From NCBI GenBank assembly GCA_030747485.1, contig JASLKP010000017.1, positions 1 to 34,149 of the forward strand: a DNA stretch of 34,149 nt, written 5' to 3'. The position numbers and the translations under genes were made by a program. The DNA is from Candidatus Thalassarchaeaceae archaeon. Lineage in GTDB: Archaea > Thermoplasmatota > Poseidoniia > Poseidoniales > Thalassarchaeaceae. This document shows, piece after piece, positions 26,369 through 34,149 of this stretch. Position 1 is the first letter of the stretch; the number at the start of each line of letters is the position of its first letter. Under the pieces are notes generated by a model that had not been told where the DNA came from, did not search any database, and was given only the letters and a program-made list of their open reading frames with translations.

Positions 26369-26387
26369 CATGGCCCTACGGGCCATG
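26369..26387. repeat. Palindrome ending in the start codon of the subtilisin gene
   Basis: CATGGCCC-TAC-GGGCCATG has eight perfect pairs and a 3-base loop. Its last three bases are the ATG at 26385, immediately before the signal peptide. The other arm also holds an ATG (26370), which adds only MALRA if used. Confidence 0.65.
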
Positions 26388-29300
26388 AGGCCATTTTGGA
26401 TTGTCTTCATCCTCCTCTTGGGGGGCCTTACTCCGGCTATTTCTGCCACACCCATTCACGATGAATTTGAGAGTTCTAATCACTTATCAGAATATTCCCT
26501 TGCCGTTCAACTTGCCTTTGCTCGTTGTGCAAATATTCAGAATTTTGATGGAACTTGGCTCATCGTTTCTAGCCATCCAATGGGTGCGCCAGCATCTCTA
26601 CTTCCAAATGCTTGGTTGGTTGAATCAAATGGGGTAGAAATCGAACAGTGGTTATCGGAGGGGCGAATCGAAATCGCTTGCCCTCAAATTGAAAATCAAT
26701 ATGATACTCGTTGGATTCCAAACGATAGCAAGTTTGGCGATCAATGGCATCTCCGTAACACGGGTCAAACTGGTGGTACGCTCGGTGAAGATGCAAATTT
26801 GACAGGAGCCTGGCAGAGTTATTTGGGAACCGGTTTGACCATTGGAATCGTTGATGATGGTTTGGATCTCAACCATCCAGACCTTTCAACCAATTACGAT
26901 TCCACCAATGACTACGATTATTGTGGCAATGATGGCAACCCCAGCCCATCCAGTTGGGATGCACATGGTACAGCAGCAGCCGGTGTTGCTGCAGCGACTG
27001 GAGACAATAGCATCGGGGTATCGGGTGCAGCACCTGATGCAAATTTAGCTGGCTTACGCCTCATTGCTTGTGGGACCTCTGATTCGATGGAAGCAAATGC
27101 ATTGTCTCACTCTGACCAAGTCATCGATATTTACAGCAATTCGTGGGGCCCAGGAGATGATGGGAACACATTACAAGGGCCTGGGCCACAGATGGTTGCG
27201 GCCTTCGAATCAGATGTAGCAAACGGCCGAGGTGGCCTTGGAAACATCATTACATGGGCCGCAGGGAATGGCTTGGCTGAAGATGACGATTCCAACAAAG
27301 ATGGTTATGCGAATGCGATTGAAACCATCGCTGTCACAGCCATTACACACTTTGGAGACCAATCATGGTATGCAGAACCTGGCTCCAATATTCTGGTTGC
27401 AGCACATAGTGATGGAGATGGAGAGGGAATTACAACCACCGATATTGAAGGTTCAACTGGATACACAAATAACGACTATACTGACAATTTCGGAGGCACC
27501 TCATCTGCCACACCCTTGGCAAGTGGCGTCATCGCCCTCATTCTAGAAGCAAATGCCAATCTTACTTGGCGGGATGTCCAACATATCTTGGTGCAATCTG
27601 CACGACAGAATCATCCTGGAAGTTCATCATGGGCAACCAATGGTGCTGGGCATGACGTATCTCACAAGTATGGATTTGGAGCCATGGATGCAGGTGCAGG
27701 AGTTGCATTAGCTGAAAACTGGACCACTGTTGAACCCGCAATCAATATCTCCACAACATTACGCACTCCTGGTTTGAGCATTCCAGATGATACCGGGGTC
27801 GCAGTCACTGATACTGTCACTATTCCTGAGCAAATCCAGGTTGAACACGTACAGGTCGTCGTCGATATTTCACACACACATCGTGGTGACTTAGAAGTCA
27901 TCCTCACAAGCCCATCGGGGACACAGAGTGTTCTGGCTCAGGAGCACGGTGATGGAGGGAATAATTACCAAGATTGGATGTTCATGACCGTACACAATTG
28001 GGATGAATCCAGTCAAGGAGATTGGACGCTCAGTGTTCAGGATGTAGACAGTGGACAATCTGGTACATTTGATGAATGGCAGATGATCATTCATGGAACT
28101 GAGTTTGACCCTGATTCTGACTTAGATGGATTGACTGATTCCAATGAAACTGGGATATACTTCACCGATCCGATGGACAATGACACCGATGACGACATGC
28201 TTCTAGATGGTCAAGAAATTCTCGTTTTTGGAACCAATCCGCTTGAACCAGATACTGATGATGATGGATTATACGATGGTATTGAGGTGCTCATCAATGG
28301 TACAGATCCATTAGACAATGATACCGACGATGACGGTTTGACTGATGGCGCCGAAGTCAACACACATGGTACGGATCCACTATGGCCTGACCCAGATGCA
28401 GACGGTGATACCTACTATTGGTTCCAAGATTGTAATGACTCTAATCCAAATGTATATCCTGGTGCACCTGAATTGTTGAATGAACTCGATGATGACTGTG
28501 ACCTTGAATGGGATGAGGGTTTCAATTTCACAGATACCGATAACGACGGTCTTTCAGATTGGCCTGAGTACTATGTTTTCAGTACAAATTGGAGCAATCC
28601 TGATACCGATGGAGATGGACTCAGTGATGGTGATGAAGTCATCATGCATGGCACCAATCCATTGGTGTGGGACAACGACACAGATGAGGACAATTGGTAT
28701 TGGTTTGAAGATTGTAATGACACAAACCCACTGATTAATCCAGGCATTCAGGAAATGTTAGATGGATTGGATAATGATTGTAATGACGGTGTTGATGAAG
28801 ACTTCTTGTACACAGATTTTGATGCTGATGGTTTGAGGGATTTGGTTGAGTATAACCAAGTTGGAACAGACCCATGGGATCCGGATACAGATGATGATGG
28901 ACTCAATGATTACGAGGAGGTATACGTCACCCACACTAATCCTCTCATTCCCGATTTGGATGAAGATCAAGATGGATTCCGCTGGTTCGAGGAATGTGAT
29001 GACAATGATTCAACATTACACCCGGATGCGACTGAACGATGGAACGGATTAGATGAGAATTGCAACGATTTAATCGATGATGGTGTCAACCGTGATGCTT
29101 ACGTCCAAAGTACATTGTCAGGAACCAATTTACTATTGAACGCAACTTCTGATCGCCTTGTACTGATTGTTTCGGTAAATTTGGATGCAAATGACTCAAA
29201 TCGTCTCAACTTGAACGTCACTTGGTATCGCGATGGGGACATCATCGATGGTGCGACGTTGAACTATCAAGATGGCCCGTATAATTGCGAAGCATCCACC

Positions 29301-29666
29301 CAAGGTTTCGCAGATGAATTATGTGCAATGAATGGCACTGTGGGTCCATGGAATTACACAGTCGTCGTCGCTGATGAACGCGGTCAAGCGAGTTATTCTT
29401 GGATGGTCTCCTATCTGGTATGGCACCCACCACCTCCTCCAATTCCACCCGTTGATGAACCAACAGATGAATCTGAAGACGAAGAAGAGGAAGAGAAGAC
29501 TACTGGATTTGTGATTCCATGGGATAATCCGAAAGTTCAGATTATCGTAGGATTATCATCTACCATTGTGATTCTATTGTTTGCCATCATCAAAACGGGC
29601 AGCAGGAAGCGCAAACCTCCAGCAATGCCCATGTCACCATGGATGCAGGGCGACCGTCGATTTTAG
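26385..29666 (+). CDS. Exported subtilisin-like protease with P-domain and MopE-like repeats
   Basis: From ATG 26385 the protein has 1093 residues. A signal peptide (MRPFWIVFILLLGGLTPAIS) leads a propeptide and an S8 domain: Asp in GIVDDGLDLNHPD (near 155), His in WDAHGTAAAGVAAA (near 194), the oxyanion Asn in SNSWGPG and Ser in GGTSSATPLASGV (near 374). A proprotein-convertase P-domain follows (about 465-575), with HTHRGDLEVILTSPSG and WTLSVQDVDSG. Next come calcium-binding type-3 repeats with FGTNPLEPDTDDDGL-like units, interspersed with three MopE-like blocks (DCNDSNP...PGAPE, DCNDTNP...NPGIQE, ECDDNDS...HPDATE). A membrane helix near residue 1048-1070 and a basic tail end it. It is a cell-surface endoprotease, presumably feeding on external protein. 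Confidence 0.92.
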   Translation: MRPFWIVFILLLGGLTPAISATPIHDEFESSNHLSEYSLAVQLAFARCANIQNFDGTWLIVSSHPMGAPASLLPNAWLVESNGVEIEQWLSEGRIEIACPQIENQYDTRWIPNDSKFGDQWHLRNTGQTGGTLGEDANLTGAWQSYLGTGLTIGIVDDGLDLNHPDLSTNYDSTNDYDYCGNDGNPSPSSWDAHGTAAAGVAAATGDNSIGVSGAAPDANLAGLRLIACGTSDSMEANALSHSDQVIDIYSNSWGPGDDGNTLQGPGPQMVAAFESDVANGRGGLGNIITWAAGNGLAEDDDSNKDGYANAIETIAVTAITHFGDQSWYAEPGSNILVAAHSDGDGEGITTTDIEGSTGYTNNDYTDNFGGTSSATPLASGVIALILEANANLTWRDVQHILVQSARQNHPGSSSWATNGAGHDVSHKYGFGAMDAGAGVALAENWTTVEPAINISTTLRTPGLSIPDDTGVAVTDTVTIPEQIQVEHVQVVVDISHTHRGDLEVILTSPSGTQSVLAQEHGDGGNNYQDWMFMTVHNWDESSQGDWTLSVQDVDSGQSGTFDEWQMIIHGTEFDPDSDLDGLTDSNETGIYFTDPMDNDTDDDMLLDGQEILVFGTNPLEPDTDDDGLYDGIEVLINGTDPLDNDTDDDGLTDGAEVNTHGTDPLWPDPDADGDTYYWFQDCNDSNPNVYPGAPELLNELDDDCDLEWDEGFNFTDTDNDGLSDWPEYYVFSTNWSNPDTDGDGLSDGDEVIMHGTNPLVWDNDTDEDNWYWFEDCNDTNPLINPGIQEMLDGLDNDCNDGVDEDFLYTDFDADGLRDLVEYNQVGTDPWDPDTDDDGLNDYEEVYVTHTNPLIPDLDEDQDGFRWFEECDDNDSTLHPDATERWNGLDENCNDLIDDGVNRDAYVQSTLSGTNLLLNATSDRLVLIVSVNLDANDSNRLNLNVTWYRDGDIIDGATLNYQDGPYNCEASTQGFADELCAMNGTVGPWNYTVVVADERGQASYSWMVSYLVWHPPPPPIPPVDEPTDESEDEEEEEKTTGFVIPWDNPKVQIIVGLSSTIVILLFAIIKTGSRKRKPPAMPMSPWMQGDRRF

Positions 29667-29667
29667 A

Positions 29668-29979
29668 TCAAAGAAATACAGGGGCGGTGACCAGTAGGAA
29701 CCCTCCGACTGACAATGCGACACAAAGACCGACAATCAACCATGTCACAATCTCATTATTTCGATTGATTACATGTTGTTCAGCAGGTGTTGTGTCCAAT
29801 CTCAAATCGCCTCTTAGTTTGCGCATTTTTGCTGCTCTGGAAGAATTAACACCATCTGTATTTGACATTTCATCAATTACGTGAAGAGACTCATCTTCGA
29901 TGATATCGGCAACCTTCGATTCAACAGCACTACGCTTGACAGCGACTTCATCCGGGGTCCAACCAATTTCTTCAGTCAT
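29668..29979 (-). CDS. Small C-terminally anchored membrane protein
   Basis: The 103-residue product has a charged cytosolic N-terminal part and one hydrophobic helix near the C-terminus (VTWLIVGLCVALSVGGFLLV, about residues 79-98) with only a few residues after it, a tail-anchored topology. The N-terminal segment GWTPDEVAVKRSAVESKVADIIED looks helical and may form a coiled coil. No family is recognised. Its stop lies one base from the subtilisin stop on the opposite strand. It is the last gene of the minus-strand group that includes thiolase. Confidence 0.65.
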   Translation of the reverse strand: MTEEIGWTPDEVAVKRSAVESKVADIIEDESLHVIDEMSNTDGVNSSRAAKMRKLRGDLRLDTTPAEQHVINRNNEIVTWLIVGLCVALSVGGFLLVTAPVFL

Positions 29980-30037
29980 ATGTTCACCCAGTCATTTGTA
30001 GTACGTTGTTCCTCAAAGGGATTCCGTTCCTAGTCCC

Positions 30038-31198
30038 TTAATCCCCCGATTGTACATTGATGAGCATGGCAACGGCATTTCCACCGCCTAAACAGAGTGT
30101 TACAATGCCATTTCCACCATCGGCACGCCGAAGTGCATTGATGAGTGTCATCAGACATCTAGCTCCAGTAGCGCCGAGAGGATGTCCGATGGCAATGGCA
30201 CCACCATGTGGATTGAATTTCTCATCGGGAATTGCACATCCTTTCGCGACTGCACATGACGCAGCAGCAAACGCCTCGTTGTGTTCAACGTAGGTGAGGT
30301 CATCCATTGTCATCTCATTTCGTTGGAGTAGTGTATCGATGGCTGGAATTGGGGCAGCCATCACTCGTTCTGGAGCGACTCCAGAGGTGCAATAATCCGT
30401 AATGGTAGCGAGTATTGGCCAACCGTTTTCCTCAGCAGTAGCACGATTGGCCACCAAGACTGCTGCGGCTCCATCTGAAAGTTGACTCGCATTTCCTGCC
30501 GTCACGAATCCGTTTTCCACAAAGGCAGCCTTCATCTCGGATAGTGATTCTAAATCCGTATTTGTTTGAATGCCCTCGTCTTGATGAAGATCACCAACAG
30601 AAAATGTCTCAAAATCCATCCAATCATTGTCCCAAGCTGCTTGAGCCAATTGGTGTGATCGAACTGAAAATGCATCCGATTTTTCTCTAGAGATTTCAAA
30701 TTCTTCAGAAATGGTTTCGCCAGTATTGCCCATGTGTTCATCATTGTAAACATCCCACAGGCCGTCATGAATCATGGACGGTTGGAGTTCACTGAATTCA
30801 GTTCTGGATATTTTTTGCGCGAAATATGGTGCGTTTGTCATTGATTCCATGCCACCAGCGACGATGACATTGTATTCGCCTGCGCGAATGCTGTTTGCCG
30901 CCATCATCACTGCCTTCAATGATGAACCACAGACTTTGTTGATGGTTGTCGCCGGTGTACTCACGGGCAATCCTGCGCCGAGTGTGACTTGGCGAGCAGG
31001 TGCTTGTCCTGCTCCAGCTTGCAATACTTGCCCAAACAGCACTTCGTCAACAATGCCACTGCTCGCATCAATTTCTGCGCGGCGAAGCAATTCTTGAACA
31101 GTGAGAACACCAAGTTGTACTGCACTATGTCCTGAAAGTGTACCACGATAGCGACCCACAGGAGTGCGGGCTACAGCGCAGATTACAACCTCGGGCAT
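30038..31198 (-). CDS. Acetyl-CoA acetyltransferase (thiolase II family)
   Basis: The 386-residue protein has all thiolase signatures: nucleophile C90 in INKVCGSSLKAVMMA, the GGMESMTNAPY motif, His in GHPLGATGARCL and the second cysteine in GIVTLCLGGGNAVAM. It interconverts acetyl-CoA and acetoacetyl-CoA, or works at the end of fatty-acid or ketone oxidation. The open frame starts with TTG directly before this ATG; a TATA-like CTATCA is centred 27.5 bases upstream. It may use the acetyl-CoA flow from tryptophan breakdown next door, but this is speculative. Confidence 0.93.
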   Translation of the reverse strand: MPEVVICAVARTPVGRYRGTLSGHSAVQLGVLTVQELLRRAEIDASSGIVDEVLFGQVLQAGAGQAPARQVTLGAGLPVSTPATTINKVCGSSLKAVMMAANSIRAGEYNVIVAGGMESMTNAPYFAQKISRTEFSELQPSMIHDGLWDVYNDEHMGNTGETISEEFEISREKSDAFSVRSHQLAQAAWDNDWMDFETFSVGDLHQDEGIQTNTDLESLSEMKAAFVENGFVTAGNASQLSDGAAAVLVANRATAEENGWPILATITDYCTSGVAPERVMAAPIPAIDTLLQRNEMTMDDLTYVEHNEAFAAASCAVAKGCAIPDEKFNPHGGAIAIGHPLGATGARCLMTLINALRRADGGNGIVTLCLGGGNAVAMLINVQSGD

Positions 31199-31253
31199 CA
31201 ACAGCAGGGAATGGTTAGTGGTCTATCAATCCACGCACATCGATTCCTGAGGA

Positions 31254-32351
31254 TTAGGAACGATTTCCAGCAAATCCGTATACTTCTGGATTCAACAGTG
31301 CCGGTCGCAACTCTGGTTTGAGTAAGATTGTGCGAACACCCCACAAATCACCAAAGATTCGATACTTGGCTGTAGCGTCAAGATAATCGACACCTGATGA
31401 GCCACCCGTGCCTACACGACGACCGATGATTCGCTCGACCATACGGGCATGACATGTTCGCCAGATGACCATTGATTCTTCCAATTCGACAATGGCATCA
31501 ATCAGAATTCGAGGCCAAGCTAGGAGGGGCAATTCACGATATGATTCGATGAAGAGAAGTCCTGCCCTAGCCCGATTGGTTGCACCATCAGGTTTGAGAT
31601 AATCTTGGGCTCCTTGGGTGGCTGAAGCAAAGCGAGCTTTGACCGCCTCGATATTTTCAACACCTTGGGCTTCCATTCTCGCACCGATGGCTTCTCCGAT
31701 GGCTGCATAGGCACTTAGGTGACTATCGACATAATCTTCCACGGTCTGATCATCACCATCTTGTCCATAGAATGAGCCTTGAATCGGTGTTCTTTCCAAC
31801 CAATTTGTCAGTGCATCAACCAGAGTTACTTCTTCCAATGCTGCTTCTAATGTTGCCAATGCAAGCGCATCTGCCTCACTACGTGAGGCAAGTTTACGGA
31901 AATGACCCAATGGGTCCATTTCATGGATGCGGTCTTCATTCTTCAGACCGAGCAAAATCTCCATTTCTCTCATTTGGAATGATTCGAAGCCAGAGGCGGT
32001 ACCGAGTCCATCCCGGAATGCCAAGAATCCCTGGGGTGTGAGTGTCTCCATGACTTTCCACTGATGTCCCATCAGTCGGAAGATTTCCGTTACACGCCCG
32101 AGATGTGCCACTGCAGTGGGTACATCGGATTCTGGAACATGTTCAGCGGCCAATAGATCTCTGACCTCACGTAGTTCACGGATGACTTGCTTGAACCACA
32201 ACTCAAAGGTTTGGTGGACGATGATGAAATGCATTTCATCGTTTGAGACGCCTTCATTGTCCCGTTGTAATGCGAGTAATTCATTGAGACCCAAGTAGCC
32301 ACCATAGGTGTGGTTTGAACCACTTCCGCCTGCTCCGTATCCACTTCCCAT
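31254..32351 (-). CDS. kynA: Tryptophan 2,3-dioxygenase
   Basis: This heme enzyme opens the indole ring of tryptophan to N-formylkynurenine using O2. Hallmarks are YGGYLGLNELLALQ, the distal-histidine motif FIIVHQTFELWFKQ, GLGTASGFESFQMRE, and the proximal-heme and substrate motif CHARMVERIIGRRVGTGGSS followed by GVDYL. At 365 residues it is longer than many bacterial forms, with a Gly/Ser-rich N-terminus. No other kynurenine gene is in the window. It requires oxygen, in line with the heme A genes. It lies between rluA and thiolase, all on the minus strand. Confidence 0.95.
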   Translation of the reverse strand: MGSGYGAGGSGSNHTYGGYLGLNELLALQRDNEGVSNDEMHFIIVHQTFELWFKQVIRELREVRDLLAAEHVPESDVPTAVAHLGRVTEIFRLMGHQWKVMETLTPQGFLAFRDGLGTASGFESFQMREMEILLGLKNEDRIHEMDPLGHFRKLASRSEADALALATLEAALEEVTLVDALTNWLERTPIQGSFYGQDGDDQTVEDYVDSHLSAYAAIGEAIGARMEAQGVENIEAVKARFASATQGAQDYLKPDGATNRARAGLLFIESYRELPLLAWPRILIDAIVELEESMVIWRTCHARMVERIIGRRVGTGGSSGVDYLDATAKYRIFGDLWGVRTILLKPELRPALLNPEVYGFAGNRS

Positions 32352-32398
32352 GATACTCGCATCGCCCTGACGCTTGAATGCCTTGCCCTATCCACCGT

Positions 32399-33295
32399 TC
32401 AGGTTTCAAAATCGGTTTGCACCCGATTTGCGAACGGTACATTTGTTTCATATCGCACAAATTCATTCGTTGATGGATGCACAAAACCGAGCGACGTCGC
32501 ATGTAAACAGATTCGATTGAGTGGGTCTGTTGTAGAACCATGTGCAGTGTCGCCGACAATTGGACACCCTAGAAATTGCATCGCCATTCGGATTTGATGA
32601 CGACGGCCGGTCTCAATTTTGATTTCAATCAAGGATAGAACTTCATCTTGGTCTTCAATACGCCAGTGCGTAACCGATTGTTTTGAACCTTTGAAGGTAG
32701 ATTTGACACGCTTTACATGCAGATGTTTGTCTTCCACAAGCCAAGATGAATCTGTCCCTTCAGAGGTCTCTGGACCTCCTTCCACTAGGGCATGATACAT
32801 TCGTTCGACATCTCGTTGAGCGAATTGTGCTTGCAGACTTTCTTTGACATCTCGATTTTTTGCAAATACCATCACACCTGATGTATCGCGATCTAACCGA
32901 TGTACGATGTGACACCATGCGCGTTCAGATTCACGTTTGACATAATCAACACAACGACTGTGCAGCGTATCTTTCTCGAGTTTATCTGTGGCAACAGAAA
33001 GAAGACCAGCTGGTTTTTCAACGACTAGAATCAAGTCATCTTCGAAAATAATTTTCAATTTTGAAGATTGTTTTTTTGTCTTAGGGGGTGGTGACATCTT
33101 CATCGCATCAGCGCGATTGACAATTCGAATCTTATCATCAACTGCCAGTGATTCTTTGGCCCTGTAAACGGGTTGATCGTTGACCAATACTCGACCTTCG
33201 GTCAGCATTTTTCGTAATGTCGAGGTTGTAGATTCAGGAAACATCAATCGTAATGTGGGGAGCAGTACACTCTCTTGTTGAACATTGAATTCCAT
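32399..33295 (-). CDS. RluA-family RNA pseudouridine synthase
   Basis: The 298-residue protein has an N-terminal S4 RNA-binding domain (about residues 22-65, STLRKMLTEGRVLVNDQPV) followed by the pseudouridine synthase domain. The catalytic aspartate is D135 in HRLDRDTSGVMVFAKN, and the later GRRHQIRMAMQFLGCPIVGD block is the conserved RluA segment. It isomerises uridines in ribosomal RNA or tRNA; the exact site cannot be told. RluA proteins are common in bacteria and unusual in archaea, suggesting transfer. It begins the minus-strand group and is divergent from purP. Confidence 0.93.
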   Translation of the reverse strand: MEFNVQQESVLLPTLRLMFPESTTSTLRKMLTEGRVLVNDQPVYRAKESLAVDDKIRIVNRADAMKMSPPPKTKKQSSKLKIIFEDDLILVVEKPAGLLSVATDKLEKDTLHSRCVDYVKRESERAWCHIVHRLDRDTSGVMVFAKNRDVKESLQAQFAQRDVERMYHALVEGGPETSEGTDSSWLVEDKHLHVKRVKSTFKGSKQSVTHWRIEDQDEVLSLIEIKIETGRRHQIRMAMQFLGCPIVGDTAHGSTTDPLNRICLHATSLGFVHPSTNEFVRYETNVPFANRVQTDFET

Positions 33296-33390
33296 TTCGG
33301 CACCTCAGGGAAATCTTTGCTCAATCCACGCACAAGATGGGTGCTTGATTGTCTTGTCCCCTCTACTCCTCGTTGTATGTCCGCAAGCGA

Positions 33391-33396
33391 TAATTA
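33391..33396 (+). promoter_or_regulatory. TATA-like box of purP
   Basis: TAATTA (inside GATAATTACT) is centred 25.5 bases before the purP ATG, so the message could begin at the start codon. The remaining 33296-33418 spacer shows no gene. Confidence 0.4.
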
Positions 33397-33418
33397 CTGA
33401 ATACCGGAGCCGTTCGTA

Positions 33419-34149
33419 ATGGCGAGTACTCAAGTGGGCCTGTCCGAGTGGCTGGCGGGCTACGATTCTGACCACATCACCATTGGTGTTGTCGCCTCTC
33501 ATTCATCGCTTCAGATTCTCCATGGTGCCCGTCAAGAGGGCTTTCGAACACTGGGCATTTGTGTTGGTGAAGGCCGTCGTAAGATGTACAAGGCATTCCC
33601 AGGTGCTGAACCTGATGAATGGTTGATGTTAGACAATTATCTCCAACTTCTTGACAAAGCTGAGTGGTTGCGAGAACAGAATGTCATCATGATTCCTCAT
33701 GGCTCATTGGTCGAGTACCTGAGCCCTGAAAATTTCATTGCACTACAGGTTCCAACCTTTGGAAATCGTCACATCCTGAAGTGGGAGGGTAGCCGTGACC
33801 TTCAGCGTGAATGGTTGGAGTCTGGTGGCTGTACCATGCCGAAGATTATCGAAGACCCCCACGACATCAACAGCCCTGTGATTGTGAAGTATGCTGGGGC
33901 CAAGGGTGGTCGTGGTTATTTCATTGCGAGAGATTTCCGTGATTTCAGACGAAACGTCGACCTAGAGGAAGAATTCACCATTCAAGAGTATGTTCTAGGG
34001 ACGCGATATTACTTCCAGTTCTTCTTTGACCCAACTGCAGACGATGGTTACCAGGTCGATGGTATGGGTAGTCGTGAAGGACAGTCTTGTGGCCGTCTAG
34101 AACTGATGAGTATTGATCGTCGTGATGAAGCCAAGGTCGATGAGTTCTA
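33419..34149 (+). CDS. purP: PurP, FAICAR synthetase (ATP-grasp), 3' truncated
   Basis: The frame runs from ATG 33419 to the window edge (243 codons of the usual 340 to 370). PurP makes FAICAR from AICAR with formate and ATP, the archaeal replacement for a folate-dependent purine step. Recognised parts are the N-terminal ITIGVVASHSSLQILHGAR, the IMIPHGSLVEYL segment, the ATP-grasp lysine region VIVKYAGAKGGRGYFIAR, EYVLGTRYYFQFFF and RLELMSIDRRDEAKVDEF, close to the family consensus. The C-terminal end of the ATP-grasp domain lies outside the window. A TATA-like TAATTA precedes it. Confidence 0.93.
   Translation, partial: MASTQVGLSEWLAGYDSDHITIGVVASHSSLQILHGARQEGFRTLGICVGEGRRKMYKAFPGAEPDEWLMLDNYLQLLDKAEWLREQNVIMIPHGSLVEYLSPENFIALQVPTFGNRHILKWEGSRDLQREWLESGGCTMPKIIEDPHDINSPVIVKYAGAKGGRGYFIARDFRDFRRNVDLEEEFTIQEYVLGTRYYFQFFFDPTADDGYQVDGMGSREGQSCGRLELMSIDRRDEAKVDEF

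Noticed and set aside
31198..31254. Kynurenine operon around tryptophan dioxygenase
   Set aside because: No kynurenine formamidase, hydroxylase or kynureninase gene is present; thiolase and RluA next door are not pathway-specific.

Overview
The window looks like part of a chromosome from a marine planktonic archaeon, most likely Marine Group II (Candidatus Poseidoniales). The information-processing genes are archaeal: RadA recombinase, Hel308 helicase, a KEOPS Cgi121 subunit, RNA polymerase subunit K (RpoK), PurP and an initiator tRNA-Met with the archaeal A1-U72 pair. They sit beside aerobic heme A genes (ctaA, ctaB), a bacterial-type RluA pseudouridine synthase, tryptophan 2,3-dioxygenase and very large acidic calcium-repeat surface proteins with one C-terminal membrane anchor. 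That mixture is typical of Marine Group II. The taxonomy is inferred from gene content only. I see no insertion sequence, integrase, CRISPR array or phage gene.

Layout. 1-4513 (+): a 5'-truncated thrombospondin-type-3-repeat surface protein, a cytosolic EF-hand/Pro-Glu/zinc-ribbon fusion, a small B-box-like acidic protein and a small membrane protein. 4519-9474: a COG2309 metallopeptidase-like gene (-), a lipoprotein beta-propeller (+) and dihydroorotase (-). 9475-9782: initiator tRNA-Met, then two inverted repeats and the radA promoter region. 9783-16116: radA (+), then on the minus strand an M3 peptidase, a zinc-ribbon miniprotein, Cgi121 and Hel308. 16184-20032: a membrane-anchored TerB-like protein (+), a large exported protein of unknown function (-), a SprT-like metalloprotease (-) and a hotdog thioesterase (-). 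20181-24989: an AstE-like deacylase (+), an exported thioredoxin-fold protein (-), then ctaA-rpoK-ctaB (+). 25065-29666 (+): a DRE-TIM synthase (isopropylmalate/homocitrate type) and a subtilisin with P-domain, type-3 and MopE-like repeats. 29668-33295 (-): a small membrane protein, thiolase, tryptophan dioxygenase and RluA. 33419-end (+): purP, cut by the window edge.

Genes are densely packed. Four convergent pairs end 0 to 5 bases apart. Many start codons have a TATA-like hexamer centred about 25 to 28 bases upstream, which suggests leaderless transcription.

The most unusual feature is a set of short perfect palindromes with a GCCC-NNN-GGGC-like core. They are concentrated at 18.9-26.4 kb and always lie in gaps between genes. 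In three cases the palindrome's last three bases are a start codon or candidate start codon. A second notable element is a palindromic CTTAAG box placed symmetrically between the divergent thioredoxin and ctaA start codons. Functionally, the exported thioredoxin, CtaA and CtaB form a plausible heme-copper oxidase maturation set. The calcium-repeat proteins, lipoprotein propeller and subtilisin suggest a surface devoted to protein degradation or attachment.
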